Below, in pieces: positions 63,785 through 64,000 of a stretch of 64,000 nucleotides of DNA (its first letter is position 1; each line of letters starts with the position of its first letter). Source of the DNA: Aeromonas enteropelogenes (GTDB lineage: Bacteria > Pseudomonadota > Gammaproteobacteria > Enterobacterales > Aeromonadaceae); NCBI RefSeq assembly GCF_000819845.1, contig NZ_CDCG01000016.1, forward strand, positions 90,744-154,743. Direction: 5' to 3'. Position numbers and translations under genes: made by a program. The notes beneath the pieces are model-generated. The model was given only the letters and a program-made list of their open reading frames with translations, was not told the DNA's origin and ran no database searches.

Positions 63785-64000
63785 GTGTTACGCAAAGAGT
63801 GGCTGCTGCTATCAAGCGACATGGAACAGGTCTGCCTGCGTATCGCCGCCGGCCTTACCAAACCGGTCACCGAACAGGATGTGCAGAGCCTGCTGCTCGC
63901 CTCCAACTGTCGCCGCTACCAACCGCTCACCGAGGGGATCAAGCAGGCCATCGCCCTGCTCAATACCCTGCTGACTGACCCCGCAGCCCCCGTCTCTACC
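63785..64000 (+). CDS. Partial gene cut by the window end (possible DUF342/FapA-like)
   Basis: At least 72 codons, running off the window. The GTG start has an AAGGAGAG ribosome site 3-10 nt upstream. The fragment VLRKEWLLLSSDMEQVCLRI then VTEQDVQSLLLASNCRRYQPL is soluble and helical. The segment xDVxxLLxxSxxxxYxL resembles my memory of N-termini of FapA/DUF342 proteins, but this is weak. An antisense frame in the same stretch is a shadow. Confidence 0.5.
   Translation, partial: MLRKEWLLLSSDMEQVCLRIAAGLTKPVTEQDVQSLLLASNCRRYQPLTEGIKQAIALLNTLLTDPAAPVST

Noticed and set aside
63652..63906. 84-codon minus-strand frame at the window end
   Set aside because: It overlaps the start of the plus-strand gene, which has a strong ribosome site, and has no recognisable domain.

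Overview
The window is about 60% G+C chromosomal DNA from a gammaproteobacterium, most probably an Aeromonas. The case rests on gene order (nudF-yqiB-cpdA-yqiA-parE-parC with a divergent tolC, and menFDHBCE), on proteins that resemble but do not equal their E. coli counterparts, and on a typical Aeromonas mix of mannitol PTS, menaquinone, a secreted M9 collagenase and an extracellular-type amylase. The genus is inferred from recalled family sequences; no search was run. Almost everything is core genome. No rRNA, tRNA, insertion sequence, prophage or CRISPR array was seen.

Layout. 1-1.7 kb: two small hypothetical genes, then an AT-rich islet (about 0.95-1.66 kb) with a 42-residue zinc-ribbon protein and an 81-residue unknown protein behind a perfect 20-bp palindrome. 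1.7-9.8 kb (minus): parC, a small ABM-type protein, parE, a broken GFA-family remnant, a Nudix hydrolase, yqiA, cpdA, yqiB, nudF. 10-14 kb: tolC, hldE, lpxL (outer-membrane efflux and LPS). 14.1-18.5 kb: mannitol operon mtlA-mtlD-mtlR with four CRP-like sites. 18.6-25 kb: a CPA1 antiporter, a DnaJ-related protein, zntB with a minimal MscS channel, yaiI, a PepSY protein plus cytochrome b561 pair behind a PmrA/QseB-type site, and ydjM. 25-28.9 kb: nupC, dbpA, a YkgJ-type cysteine-cluster protein. 28.9-30.6 kb: a PepSY-TM iron-uptake-type membrane protein near a Fur-like site. 31-39.2 kb: menaquinone genes, menA diverging from menF-menD-menH-menB-menC-menE.

39.4-48.6 kb: M9 collagenase, a SanA/DUF218 protein with a 13-residue tandem-repeat tail, hlyU-tmcA, bfd and bfr (iron storage), and mgsA convergent with yqhD (methylglyoxal synthesis and aldehyde reduction). 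48.7-56.1 kb: an unknown coiled-coil-prone protein, a C69 dipeptidase, ydfG, a DUF3624-like protein, a GNAT enzyme divergent from an RLAN/RimK ATP-grasp ligase, and a GH13 amylase lipoprotein. 56.3-64 kb: a DUF2442 protein, an LTA-synthase-like sulfatase-fold enzyme, an Lrp/AsnC regulator, a dual-specificity-type phosphatase, metA with MetJ-like boxes, an HD-GYP protein with a degenerate GYP motif, a CinA/YfaY protein and the first part of one further gene.

The strongest unexplained signals are: the men-operon terminator, whose hairpin is also a full-consensus CRP site; a duplicated menB 5' end forming a 32-codon leader; the GNAT//RLAN-RimK amide-ligase locus, which has no assigned product; the AT-rich islet with its palindrome; and several long perfect palindromes in intergenic regions.
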